DNA of 64,000 bases. It comes from Luteibacter sp. Sphag1AF (GTDB lineage: Bacteria; Pseudomonadota; Gammaproteobacteria; Xanthomonadales; Rhodanobacteraceae). How positions within the stretch are numbered: the stretch's first letter is position 1; every line of letters starts with the position of its first letter. The notes beneath the pieces were generated by a model, which was given only the letters and a program-made list of their open reading frames with translations, made no database searches and had not been told where the DNA came from. The translations under genes were made by a program, and so were the position numbers. The stretch is taken from positions 434,001 through 498,000 of the forward strand of contig NZ_JACHYH010000001.1 of assembly GCF_014192715.1 (NCBI RefSeq), in the 5' to 3' direction. Shown here piece by piece: positions 41,466 to 50,668 of this stretch.

Positions 41466-44410
41466 AGATCCTGCTCGACATGCAGGGGATTCAGACCGAC
41501 AGCCGCCATCGCGGCATTGGTCGTTACTGCCTTGCACTCTCACGCGCATTTGCTGCGCTGGCGCATGACGATCATGAAGTATGCTTTGCATTCAACGGCG
41601 CCCTTGATACCGGACTTGATGAGGCCATCACTTGCCTGATGCCGCACGCATCCAGCGGTCGCCGCCTGGTCGTCGGCCCGATGCGCCACACGGGAAGCTC
41701 GCTGGCTGCCAACGATGCACGTCGCATTGCCGCCGCGAGGGTCTATGCCCATGCCCTGGATGAAGCCCAGGCCGACATCATCTGGCTTGGCAGCGTCGTG
41801 GAAGGATTCGCCGATGATGCCGTGATGCCCGACGAGTCGTTGCGAAGCTTCACGGTAGCCACGCTCTACGATCTCATTCCACTCCATGATCCGGCGTCGC
41901 TGGGGCATCCGCGTTCAAAGCAATGGTACGAAAGCCGCCTGTCGACACTTCGCCGTTGCGACCTCCTGCTCGCCATTTCCGACTGGGTGCGCGACGATGC
42001 CGTCCGCCATATGGGCATCGACCCCGCGCGCATCGTGACCATTGGCGCCGGCGTCGATGAACGATTCATGCCACCGCAGGACAAGGCGCACGTTGCCGAA
42101 TGCGTGCGGGCACGCCATGGCATAACACGCTCCTTCGTCATGTACAGCGGTGGCTTCGACATCCGCAAGAACGTCGGCGTGCTGATTGAGGCGTTCGCCG
42201 GATTTCCGCATGACGTCACGGCAGGGCATCAGCTGGTACTGGTGGGCGGCATGAGTGCAGAAGTACGTGACCGCATTCAGGCGAGCATCCGCCGCGCCGG
42301 GTTGCCGCACGATGCCGTGGTATTCGCCGGCTTTGTGAGTGACGACGAACTGGTGGCGCTGTATCAGGCCTGCGATCTGTTCGTCTTCCCGTCACAGAAC
42401 GAAGGCTTCGGCCTGCCACCTCTGGAAGCGATGGCATGCGGCGCACCGGTTCTGGTGAATGACGCCAGCAGCCTTCCGGAGGTCGTCGGAAACACTGCCG
42501 CGCTCTTCGATGGCAGCAGCGCTTCCGCCCTGACGACTGCCATGCGCGAGGTGTTGACCTCGCCCGAGCGCGCCTCATTGTTGCGCAAGGCGGGACTTCA
42601 GCGCGCACGCCACTTCACCTGGCAACGCGTGGCGGCCAGGGCACTTCAGGCGATTGCGTCGGCACGTCAGGCCAAAACAGCACCCATCCCCGCACCCGTG
42701 CGGCTTTTGTGCGTGCAGGGTGCGACCACTCCGGCATGGCTTGATGCCCTGCCTGCTCACGATCTGATCGACGTGCGCGGCCGCGAATCGAATCCAGCGG
42801 AACAGCACGGCGACGCGCTCGCCCGGGCACGCGAAATTCTTTATATGGTGGACGCAGACAGCGCCGTTACCGTGCAGGCGCTGCTGCGCCGATGGCCCGG
42901 CTTTGTTGTGTGGATGGGCCCGTTCCCCGCCAATGCCCCCACACATACTGCCATCCGTTATGAATCCGGTGGCTTTGCAGCCGTGGCCACCGCTGGCCGT
43001 GGCGATGATTTGCTCGCGTGGCTCGCCGTCGACGCCGTTGACGTCATGGCCATGGATGCTGCCGATGCGGTGAATCCCCACTTCGCCAGCACGGTCATGG
43101 AGCGCCTGACCGCCAGCTACGCGACGCTCGCCCTTCCGCGGCAATTGGCCGCAGAACATTACATCGCTGAGCACGCGGCCAGCGCGCTCAGCGATGACGA
43201 ATTGGCACAGGTGTCAGATGCCCTTGTCGGTGCTTCGCGCCGCATGCAGCCTGTTCGCTGGCTGGTCGACGTGACGCAGATATCGCAGAACGACATTGGC
43301 ACGGGTGTCCAGCGCGTGGTGCGCTCCGTCCTGCGGCAATGGTTGCGACACCCGCCCGCCGACGTACGTATCGAGCCGGTTGCTTTCCGCGAAGGCCGTT
43401 ATGTGCATGCGCGCAGCTACGCCATGAGTCTGCTGGGCCAGGATGCCCGTACGCTGCCGGACACACCGGTACGTGCACGTTCTCACGATGTTTTCGTTGG
43501 CCTGGACTGGGCCGCCGAAAGCATGGCCGCTGCCCGGCCGCATCTTCGGGCCTGGCGACGGCAGGGCGTGTGCATGCACTTCGTGGTCCACGACATCCTG
43601 CCTGTCTCGCTGCCGCAAACCTTCCACCCCTTTGCCCGACAGCAGTTTCTCGCGTGGCTCGAAGCGATCACCACCACAGCGGACGCGCTCCACTGCGTTT
43701 CCCGGGCCACCGCCCAGGAGCTGACGCAATGGATGCACACAACCACACCGCCATGGCAGTTCGGTCAGCCGCCGCAAGTCGACCATTTCCTGCTCGGCGT
43801 GGATGCACCTGAATCAAACGGGCACAGCGACGACTTGCCTGAAGGTGCACTCAACGATGCGCTGACCGCTCGCGCCACACTGCTGATGGTCGGCACCGTC
43901 GAGCCGCGCAAGGGACATGTGCCCGCGCTGGACGCTTTGGAAGAACTCTGGCGTCGTGACGTTGACGTCAATCTGGTAATCGTGGGGCGGCAAGGCTGGA
44001 TGGTGCAGGAGCTGGCTGACCGCCTCAGCCGCCATGGTGAACTCGGGCGCAGACTCTTCTGGTTGCGCAATGCCACCGACACCACCCTGGAGGCCGTGTA
44101 CCGGCGCTCCACCGCGCTGCTGGTCCCCTCGCTGGGTGAAGGCTTTGGTCTGCCTGTCATTGAAGCGGCGCGGCAAAACATCCCCGTGATCGCTCGGGAT
44201 CTTCCGATTTTTCGCGAAGTTGCAGGGACGTATCCCTTCTATTTCACGGACGACGAGCCCCGCGCGCTGGCCACGTTGCTGGCTCAGTGGCTTACGGAAC
44301 GCCCCTCATCAGGCGAACTTCCCGCATTGGTCGATTGGTCCACCAGTGCCCGCACGCTGGCTGAAGCAGTGTCGCGTACCTCCGCCACCGCCACAAATCC
44401 TTGGCTATAA
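41462..44410 (+). CDS. Large glycosyltransferase with two GT4 domains
   Basis: 982 residues. The first GT-B unit (about 1-400) has the GT4 donor-site motif NEGFGLPPLEAMACGAPV and NAGD-like spacing. A middle region (about 420-580) seems non-catalytic. The second unit (about 590-980) has VGTVEPRKGH and LGEGFGLPVIEAARQNIPVI. So one chain may add two sugars in turn, as in some O-antigen assembly enzymes. It is the last of three overlapping genes. A TATAAT overlaps its last codons and may start transcription of the rfbG operon. Confidence 0.9.
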   Translation: MKILLDMQGIQTDSRHRGIGRYCLALSRAFAALAHDDHEVCFAFNGALDTGLDEAITCLMPHASSGRRLVVGPMRHTGSSLAANDARRIAAARVYAHALDEAQADIIWLGSVVEGFADDAVMPDESLRSFTVATLYDLIPLHDPASLGHPRSKQWYESRLSTLRRCDLLLAISDWVRDDAVRHMGIDPARIVTIGAGVDERFMPPQDKAHVAECVRARHGITRSFVMYSGGFDIRKNVGVLIEAFAGFPHDVTAGHQLVLVGGMSAEVRDRIQASIRRAGLPHDAVVFAGFVSDDELVALYQACDLFVFPSQNEGFGLPPLEAMACGAPVLVNDASSLPEVVGNTAALFDGSSASALTTAMREVLTSPERASLLRKAGLQRARHFTWQRVAARALQAIASARQAKTAPIPAPVRLLCVQGATTPAWLDALPAHDLIDVRGRESNPAEQHGDALARAREILYMVDADSAVTVQALLRRWPGFVVWMGPFPANAPTHTAIRYESGGFAAVATAGRGDDLLAWLAVDAVDVMAMDAADAVNPHFASTVMERLTASYATLALPRQLAAEHYIAEHAASALSDDELAQVSDALVGASRRMQPVRWLVDVTQISQNDIGTGVQRVVRSVLRQWLRHPPADVRIEPVAFREGRYVHARSYAMSLLGQDARTLPDTPVRARSHDVFVGLDWAAESMAAARPHLRAWRRQGVCMHFVVHDILPVSLPQTFHPFARQQFLAWLEAITTTADALHCVSRATAQELTQWMHTTTPPWQFGQPPQVDHFLLGVDAPESNGHSDDLPEGALNDALTARATLLMVGTVEPRKGHVPALDALEELWRRDVDVNLVIVGRQGWMVQELADRLSRHGELGRRLFWLRNATDTTLEAVYRRSTALLVPSLGEGFGLPVIEAARQNIPVIARDLPIFREVAGTYPFYFTDDEPRALATLLAQWLTERPSSGELPALVDWSTSARTLAEAVSRTSATATNPWL

Positions 44411-44411
44411 T
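44406..44411 (+). promoter_or_regulatory. Consensus -10 box upstream of the rfbG operon
   Basis: TATAAT overlaps the stop of the large glycosyltransferase gene. No good -35 hexamer stands at 16-18 nt; an activator may be used instead. Confidence 0.35.
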
Positions 44412-44430
44412 TGAGTAAATACGTGGTTGA

Positions 44431-44447
44431 TGTGACGTAATTTCACG
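44431..44447. promoter_or_regulatory. CRP/Clp-like inverted repeat upstream of rfbG
   Basis: TGTGACGTAATTTCACG carries GTGA and TCAC arms separated by 7 nt; the classical CRP site has 6 nt between its TGTGA and TCACA arms. It lies 79 nt before the rfbG start. Confidence 0.25.
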
Positions 44448-44525
44448 CCTCCATCGCAAAAACGGCCAAAGAACCTGCATTCATCCCTCGGGGGGATGGT
44501 GGTGGCGTCATGACAGGAGAGTTCG

Positions 44526-45620
44526 ATGGATCCTTTGAGCCTTTTGCCTTTTGAGGCGTCGCTGCGCGCAAAGAAAGTCTTTGTGACGGGCCATACCGGT
44601 TTCACCGGAAGCTGGGCATGCTCATGGCTGCTTCGCATTGGTGCCCACGTTTGCGGTTACTCCAGAGCACCGGAAACCACACCCAGCCTCTGGAATGAGC
44701 TGGCATTGTCTTCGAAGATGGAGTCGATCGAGGGCGACATCTGCGACCGGCCGTCGCTGAACGCTGCTGTCGATGCCTTTCAGCCCGACGTAATCCTTCA
44801 TCTGGCTGCGCAACCACTGGTTCGCAAAAGCTATCGCGAACCGTTCGAAACCTTCGATACCAATGTCATGGGCACGCTCAACGTGCTTGAGGCCGCCCGG
44901 CGCGTGGCAGGGCTTGCCGCCGTGGTATGCGTCACCACCGACAAGGTTTACGAAAACCGCGAATGGGCGTGGCCCTACCGCGAAAACGATCCACTGGGCG
45001 GCAAGGACCCTTACAGCGCGTCGAAATCTGCCGCGGAAATGGTGATCCAGAGCTACCTGTACGCATTTCAGACCGCTGACGGCCGCCCGCTGCCCATCGC
45101 CACCGCACGTGGCGGCAACATCATTGGCGGCGGTGACTGGTCCGAAGATCGCCTGGTGCCTGACTTCGTGCGCGCCGTGACCGACGGCACCCCGATCACG
45201 TTGCGTTATCCCGAAGCCACCCGCCCCTGGCAGCATGTGCTGGCATTAGTGCAGGGTTATCTGATGCTGGCCGCGAAGCTGATCGAGTCGCCTGAAAAAG
45301 CATCCCGTAGCTGGAACCTGGGGCCTGCGGATGGGCGCGCGCTCACCGTGCGCAGCGTACTGGAATCACTTGCCGATACCTGGACGCGGCCTGAGATCAA
45401 CTATCTGGACAACCCCGCACCGGAAGCGAAGCTGCTCGCGCTGGACAGCACGCTGGCGCGTGACGTACTTCATTGGCAGCCAGCATGGGACGCCGATGAA
45501 ACCATCGTGCGCACTGCTGAGTGGTATCGCGATTTCTATCTTGCCGCCCGCCCTGCCAGCGACATCACCCTCGACCAGCTGGAAGCATGGCGCAGCGCCC
45601 TGCGGCCTGCCGTCGCATGA
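44526..45620 (+). CDS. rfbG: CDP-glucose 4,6-dehydratase
   Basis: 364 residues, short-chain dehydrogenase fold. NAD-binding motif GHTGFTGSWACSWLL, active-site YSASKSAAE (Y-x-x-x-K) and the family-specific phrase KVYENREWAWPYRENDPLGG. It converts CDP-glucose to CDP-4-keto-6-deoxyglucose and works with the cytidylyltransferase encoded at 47513. GGAGAG lies 6 nt before the ATG. It is the first gene of a seven-gene operon whose genes overlap or nearly touch. Confidence 0.95.
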   Translation: MDPLSLLPFEASLRAKKVFVTGHTGFTGSWACSWLLRIGAHVCGYSRAPETTPSLWNELALSSKMESIEGDICDRPSLNAAVDAFQPDVILHLAAQPLVRKSYREPFETFDTNVMGTLNVLEAARRVAGLAAVVCVTTDKVYENREWAWPYRENDPLGGKDPYSASKSAAEMVIQSYLYAFQTADGRPLPIATARGGNIIGGGDWSEDRLVPDFVRAVTDGTPITLRYPEATRPWQHVLALVQGYLMLAAKLIESPEKASRSWNLGPADGRALTVRSVLESLADTWTRPEINYLDNPAPEAKLLALDSTLARDVLHWQPAWDADETIVRTAEWYRDFYLAARPASDITLDQLEAWRSALRPAVA

Positions 45621-46546
45621 CCCGCGTATTGCTGACGGGTGCTTCGGGGTTCATTGGCCGCAGGCTGCTCGATCATCTGCGCCGCGCGGGCGTTGATGTG
45701 ACGGTCGTCGGCCGAAACGCAATCGCGCACGCTGACGTTACCTGCCATACCGTCGCCACGCTGGACGCTGAACATCTCGCGTCCCTGCCTGCCCATCTTT
45801 CATTCGACGCTGTTATTCATCTCGCTGCTGCCGGCGTGCATCCCAGCGACAGGGACATGGACCGACTGGTGCAGGTCAATGGCCATCTGCCCGCGGACTT
45901 GCTGCGCTTCGCGCAACAACGCGGCGCGCGCGCCTTCGTGATGACAGGCAGCAATGCCGAATATGCAGCGGCAGGCCAGCAAAATGTGGCCGAAGATTCG
46001 CCGCTGGAATCGCTCAAGGCATACGGCGCCACCAAGGCCGCTGGCGCCATCCTGGCGGTGGCCGCAGGCGTGGCTGCGGGTATCACGGCCGTCAATCTCA
46101 GGCTGTTCAATGTCTTCGGCCCCGGGGAAGCTCCACATCGCCTGCTTCCCTCGCTGGTCTCCCGACTGGAGCGTGGCGAGGCAGTACCGCTGTCCGAAGG
46201 CACCCAGTTGCGCGACTTCATCCACGTGGATGACGCGTGCCGCGCCGTCGTCACCGCTCTGGACGCCACCCTGACCGGCGTACTGACCTCGGGGCACTAC
46301 AACGTCTGCAGCGGCACGGGCACCTCGGTACGTGATTTCGCGCTGGCTGTCGCAGCGGCCGTCGGCAGTGATGCGGCCGCACTGCATTTTGGCGAGTTGC
46401 CCATGCGCCCTGACGACCTTCCCCGCGTGGTGGGTGATCCGGAAAAATTTGCTTCCGTCACCGGCTGGCGCCCGCATACCAGCGTTGAACGCGCCATCGA
46501 ACTGGCGGTTATTGAAATGCGCACCGAATCGAAGCCCGAGTCATGA
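45617..46546 (+). CDS. NAD-dependent epimerase/dehydratase, probable CDP-sugar reductase or epimerase
   Basis: 309 residues, extended SDR fold: NAD motif GASGFIGRRLLDHL, active-site YGATKAAG (Y-x-x-x-K). It overlaps rfbG by 4 nt (ATGA). In CDP-dideoxyhexose pathways the SDR partner reduces the 4-keto group to the final deoxysugar. Since no rfbH is present, this enzyme may act directly on CDP-4-keto-6-deoxyglucose, giving a CDP-6-deoxyhexose (inference). Confidence 0.85.
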   Translation: MTRVLLTGASGFIGRRLLDHLRRAGVDVTVVGRNAIAHADVTCHTVATLDAEHLASLPAHLSFDAVIHLAAAGVHPSDRDMDRLVQVNGHLPADLLRFAQQRGARAFVMTGSNAEYAAAGQQNVAEDSPLESLKAYGATKAAGAILAVAAGVAAGITAVNLRLFNVFGPGEAPHRLLPSLVSRLERGEAVPLSEGTQLRDFIHVDDACRAVVTALDATLTGVLTSGHYNVCSGTGTSVRDFALAVAAAVGSDAAALHFGELPMRPDDLPRVVGDPEKFASVTGWRPHTSVERAIELAVIEMRTESKPES

Positions 46547-47502
46547 CCACCCTTCCGCTCATCTCCATCGCCATTCCTGTCTTCAACGAAGAAGGCAACA
46601 TTGATGCGCTTTATGCGCGCCTTTCGGCCCTGGGAGAGGCCATGGCCAGCCAGTGCCGTCTGGAATTTGTCTTCAGTGACAACCATTCCACGGACGCTAC
46701 CTGGCAGATGCTTGAGGCGCTGGCCGCGAAAGACGAGCGCGTCAAAGCCATTCGTTTCTCCAAGAACTTCGGCTTTCAGCGCTCCATCCTGGCCAACTAT
46801 CTGCACACCAGCGGTGATGCGATCCTGCAGATTGACGCGGATCTGCAGGACCCTCCCGAGCTGCTTGAGCAGTTCCTCGCGCTGTGGAAGCAGGGCTATC
46901 ACGTGATCTACGGCGTTCGCCGCAGCCGTCCCGAAGGCCGGGTGCTGCACACGTTCCGGAAGGTGGGCTACTGGTTCATCGACCGCATCAGCGAGCACCC
47001 CATTCCACGCGATGCAGGTGACTTCCGCCTGGTGGACCGTAAAGTGGTGCGCGCACTGGCAGAGCAACGCTCTGCCGAACCGTATCTTCGCGGGTTGATC
47101 GCAGGCATGGGCTTCCGCCAGACCGGCGTTGTCTATGATCGCTCCGCCCGCGTGGCCGGCTCCAGCAAGTTTGGCGTGGGCCAGCTCATTCGCCTTGGGC
47201 TTACCGGCGTGTTCAATCACTCGCTGGTCCCGCTGCGCCTGGCCACCGTGGCAGGCGTGTCGATTCTCTCACTGAGCCTGATTGGCGCGATCTACTACCT
47301 GTTTCTGAAACTGCTCTATCCGGACCTTCCCCGCGGCCTGGCAAGCCTGCACATCCTGATTCTTTTCGGCATCGGCTTTCAGTCGCTGCTGCTCGGCATT
47401 CTTGGCGAATATCTGCTGCGCATTTATCGGCTGCTGCGCAGGGAGCCCATCGCCATCGTCGAGGAATCGCTGAATTTCGCCCCCAACGACATCAAACTTT
47501 GA
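46543..47502 (+). CDS. Family 2 glycosyltransferase, GtrB/ArnC-like
   Basis: 319 residues. GT-A domain with IAIPVFNEEGNID and DADLQDPPEL, then two C-terminal TM helices (about 230-260 and 270-300). It belongs to the polyprenyl-phosphate glycosyltransferases, like the protein at 22335. It overlaps the SDR gene by 4 nt, so the SDR product is a likely donor: the deoxyhexose could be loaded onto undecaprenyl phosphate here (inference). Confidence 0.9.
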   Translation: MTTLPLISIAIPVFNEEGNIDALYARLSALGEAMASQCRLEFVFSDNHSTDATWQMLEALAAKDERVKAIRFSKNFGFQRSILANYLHTSGDAILQIDADLQDPPELLEQFLALWKQGYHVIYGVRRSRPEGRVLHTFRKVGYWFIDRISEHPIPRDAGDFRLVDRKVVRALAEQRSAEPYLRGLIAGMGFRQTGVVYDRSARVAGSSKFGVGQLIRLGLTGVFNHSLVPLRLATVAGVSILSLSLIGAIYYLFLKLLYPDLPRGLASLHILILFGIGFQSLLLGILGEYLLRIYRLLRREPIAIVEESLNFAPNDIKL

Positions 47503-47512
47503 GCAATCCCAC

Positions 47513-48286
47513 ATGAAGGCAGTCATCCTCGCAGGTGGTCTCGGCACACGTATCGCCGAAGAATCCGACTACAAGCCCAAGCCCATGGTGGAAGTGGGCG
47601 GACGACCCTTGCTGTGGCACATCATGAAGTCCTATGCCGGGCATGGCATCAAGGATTTCGTGATCTGCCTTGGCTACAAGGGTTACGTCATCAAGGAATA
47701 CTTCTTCAACTATTACCGGCACACGGCCGACCTGGAAATCAATCTGCGCACAGGCGATGCGTCTGTCCTCAATTCGCAAGCCGAGGACTGGACCATCACG
47801 CTGATCGACACCGGCCAGGACACGATGACCGGTGGCCGCGTGAAGCGGGTACGCCAGTACCTGGGCGACGAAACCTTCTGCCTCACCTATGGCGATGGTC
47901 TGTCGGATATCGACATTTCAGCTGAAGTGGCTTTTCACCGTGCCCACGGCAAGCTCGCCACGGTGGCGGCTGTGCAGCCCCCGGGCCGCTTCGGCGTACT
48001 CAACATGGGCCAGAACGCCAACGTCACCAGTTTCGAGGAGAAGCCGCAGGACGAGATCGGCTGGATCAATGGTGGATTCTTTGTGCTGGAACCTTCGGCG
48101 CTCGATTACATCGAAGACGATAGCACCTCGTTCGAACGTGCTCCGCTGGCCAACCTGGCTCGCGACGGGCAATTGATGGCGTTCCAGCACAGCGGCTTCT
48201 GGCAGCCGTGCGACACGCTTCGTGACAAGCGCGAACTCCAGACACTATGGGATTCGGGCAACGCGCCGTGGAAGCCCACAACGTGA
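47513..48286 (+). CDS. rfbF: Glucose-1-phosphate cytidylyltransferase
   Basis: 257 residues. The nucleotidyltransferase start is LAGGLGTRIAEESDYKPKPM and the RfbF hallmarks are VEVGGRPLLWHIMKSYAGHG, CLGYKGYVIKEYF and CLTYGDGLSDID. It makes CDP-glucose from CTP and glucose-1-phosphate, the substrate of RfbG in the same operon. It overlaps the next gene by 4 nt (GTGA). Confidence 0.97.
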   Translation: MKAVILAGGLGTRIAEESDYKPKPMVEVGGRPLLWHIMKSYAGHGIKDFVICLGYKGYVIKEYFFNYYRHTADLEINLRTGDASVLNSQAEDWTITLIDTGQDTMTGGRVKRVRQYLGDETFCLTYGDGLSDIDISAEVAFHRAHGKLATVAAVQPPGRFGVLNMGQNANVTSFEEKPQDEIGWINGGFFVLEPSALDYIEDDSTSFERAPLANLARDGQLMAFQHSGFWQPCDTLRDKRELQTLWDSGNAPWKPTT

Positions 48287-49326
48287 ATGCACCGGCAACC
48301 GAGCCGTCTTCGGGCTCCAGAGGCGGCATCGCGCGACTGATCGTGGGCTGCGCGCTTTCCGCCATCTGCCTGTACTTCGTGTTTCGCAACATCCATTTCT
48401 CCGACGTGGGACATGCGTTGGCGACGTTCCACTGGCCATACCTGCTGGTAGGCGTGGCATCGCTTGCGGCCGGATATACAGCGCGCATTTATCGCTGGAA
48501 GATGCTGTTGGCCACCTCGGCCCGGCACATCACCACAGCGGCTTGTGCGCCGCCTTTTCTCGCCTCCATCGCGCTCAACAATGTGCTGCCGTTTCGGCTG
48601 GGCGATGTCGTGCGTGCACTGGTATTCCCGGCGGCAATGGGTGTCACCCGCACGGCGGCCACTGCCACGCTGGTGCTTGAACGACTGGTCGACCTGCTGA
48701 CGCTGCTGATCTGCCTGGCGGTCGCTGCATCGTTTTTCCCGAGTGGCGCGCTTCCTGCGGCCGTGGTGGATGCCGTGCTGGCGCTTGCCGTACTCGGCAG
48801 CGTGACACTGCTCGCGGTAATCTTCTTCACCCGTCCCATCGTGCGGCTGCTGCATGCCGTCGCCGACCGGCTGGAAGGGAAAATACCGGCGAAGCTCGTC
48901 AAGGTGATTCATGTCGTGGCCGATCTGGGCACCGCGCTCGGTGACGTTTCCGGCATCCGCACGCTGCTGGCGGCGCTGGCCATATCCTTTGTGGCATGGG
49001 CGGGCGAACTCGGGCTATATCTGTCGCTGATGCAGGGCATCGGCATGACCTTCTCGCTGCCCGGCGGCCTGCTGCTGATGTCCATGGCGACTATCGCCAC
49101 TCTGGTCCCTTCCTCACCCGGTTACGTCGGCCCCTATCATCTGGCCGCCTTCACGGCCGCCCATCTCATGGGTGGCAGCGAAACGCAGGCCATGACGCTG
49201 GCTGTGCTTTGCCATCTCGGGGTATGGCTTCCCACCACGATCGCAGGTGCGGTCGTGATGCTTTTCAATCGAAATCTATTCAAGGCGGCGCGCACCCAGG
49301 CGGTACGCGTCGAAGCGGGAGAATGA
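48283..49326 (+). CDS. UPF0104 / lysylphosphatidylglycerol synthase TM-region-like membrane protein
   Basis: 347 residues with about eight TM helices and the LPG-synthase-TM/UPF0104 signature (RIYRWKMLL, LNNVLPFRLGDVVRALVFP, ATLVPSSPGYVGPYHLAAF). Proteins of this group have been proposed as polyprenyl-linked-sugar or lipid flippases; none is proven here. The GTG at 48283 overlaps the rfbF stop, which decides it over an in-frame site at 48247. A second member lies at 54914. Confidence 0.88.
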   Translation: MNAPATEPSSGSRGGIARLIVGCALSAICLYFVFRNIHFSDVGHALATFHWPYLLVGVASLAAGYTARIYRWKMLLATSARHITTAACAPPFLASIALNNVLPFRLGDVVRALVFPAAMGVTRTAATATLVLERLVDLLTLLICLAVAASFFPSGALPAAVVDAVLALAVLGSVTLLAVIFFTRPIVRLLHAVADRLEGKIPAKLVKVIHVVADLGTALGDVSGIRTLLAALAISFVAWAGELGLYLSLMQGIGMTFSLPGGLLLMSMATIATLVPSSPGYVGPYHLAAFTAAHLMGGSETQAMTLAVLCHLGVWLPTTIAGAVVMLFNRNLFKAARTQAVRVEAGE

Positions 49327-49327
49327 C

Positions 49328-50668
49328 ATGACCCTTCAAAACACCACGCACGACGTTGCCATCGTCGGTGCAGGCTTCACCGGCCTGCTGGCTGCTCTTC
49401 GTCTGGCACAGGCAGGCCGCAAAGTCGTCGTGCTGGAAGGCGATCACGCCCCCGGCGGTCTGGCAGGCACGTTCGAGTTCGACGACGGCGTACGCATCGA
49501 AAAGTTCTACCACCACTGGTTCAACAATGATGCCTACGTGCCCAAGCTCGTCGAAGAACTGGGACTCAGCGATCTGATCCTGACCCTGCCGTCGAAGACT
49601 GGCATGTACTACAACGGCCGCCTGTGGAAGTTGTCCACGCCGCTGGACGTGCTGCGCTTCAGTCCCCTGCCCTTCATCGACCGCATCCGTCTCGGCTGGC
49701 TGGTATTCCAGGTGCGCAAGGTCAAGGACTGGAAGTCGATCGAACACCTCACCATCCGCGAATGGCTTGAGCCGCTGTGCGGCAAGAAGGTATTCAAGAT
49801 CGTATGGGAGCCGCTCATCCGCTCGAAGTTCTCGGTGTTTGCCGAGGATATCAATGCGGTGTGGTTCTGGAAGAAGCTGGTGCTGCGCGGCAGCACGCGC
49901 GACACCAAGGGCGGCGAACAGCTGGCGTATTTCCGCGGCGGCTTTGGCCGGCTGGCAGAGGCCATCGCCGAACGGATCATCTCGCTGGGCGGCGAAATCC
50001 GCTACAACACGCCGGTCACAGGCACCACCGTGACCGACAGCGCCATCACGGCGCTGCAGACGCCTGCCGGTGACGTCACCGCGCGCGAGTATCTGCTGAC
50101 GCCCTCGTTCCACCAGATCGCAGACATGCTCAAGGATGCACCGAAGCCGTGGCTGGACAGCCTGCGCCGGGTAAATTACCTCGGCAATGTGTGTCTTGTG
50201 ATGGAACTGACTCACAGCCTTTCGGACACCTACTGGCTCAACGTCAACGATCCGGGCTTCCCCTTCGTCGGCGTCATCGAGCACACCAATCTGGATGACA
50301 GCTCGCACTACGCTGGCCGCCACATCGTGTTCCTGTCCCGCTACCTCGCGACGTCGGATGAAACCTGGGACATGAGCGATGCCCAGTACCTGGACTACGC
50401 GCTTCCCCATCTGGAACGCATGTTCCCGAAGTTTCGCCGCGACTGGGTCAAGGAGTTCCGCATCTGGCGTGCCGCCTATGCGCAGCCGGTCACTGAACGC
50501 GACTATTCCAGCTACGTGCCCGCCGAGGAAACGCCGTTCAACAACGCGCTCATTTCCACGATGGCACAGATCTATCCGGAAGATCGCGGTACCAACTACG
50601 CCATCCGCGAAGGCAGCCGCATGGCCGAAGTGATCAACAAGCGCCTCAACGAGACGACCCACGCATGA
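49328..50668 (+). CDS. NAD(P)/FAD-dependent oxidoreductase (amine-oxidase / phytoene-desaturase-like)
   Basis: 446 residues. N-terminal FAD-binding motif VAIVGAGFTGLLAALRLAQAG, then GGLAGTFEFDDGVRIEKFYHHWF, and a C-terminal GRxMAEVINKRL. It resembles UDP-galactopyranose-mutase-like and protoporphyrinogen-oxidase-like flavoproteins that are common in polysaccharide clusters; the substrate is unknown. It starts 2 nt after the preceding gene and overlaps the next by 4 nt. Confidence 0.85.
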   Translation: MTLQNTTHDVAIVGAGFTGLLAALRLAQAGRKVVVLEGDHAPGGLAGTFEFDDGVRIEKFYHHWFNNDAYVPKLVEELGLSDLILTLPSKTGMYYNGRLWKLSTPLDVLRFSPLPFIDRIRLGWLVFQVRKVKDWKSIEHLTIREWLEPLCGKKVFKIVWEPLIRSKFSVFAEDINAVWFWKKLVLRGSTRDTKGGEQLAYFRGGFGRLAEAIAERIISLGGEIRYNTPVTGTTVTDSAITALQTPAGDVTAREYLLTPSFHQIADMLKDAPKPWLDSLRRVNYLGNVCLVMELTHSLSDTYWLNVNDPGFPFVGVIEHTNLDDSSHYAGRHIVFLSRYLATSDETWDMSDAQYLDYALPHLERMFPKFRRDWVKEFRIWRAAYAQPVTERDYSSYVPAEETPFNNALISTMAQIYPEDRGTNYAIREGSRMAEVINKRLNETTHA

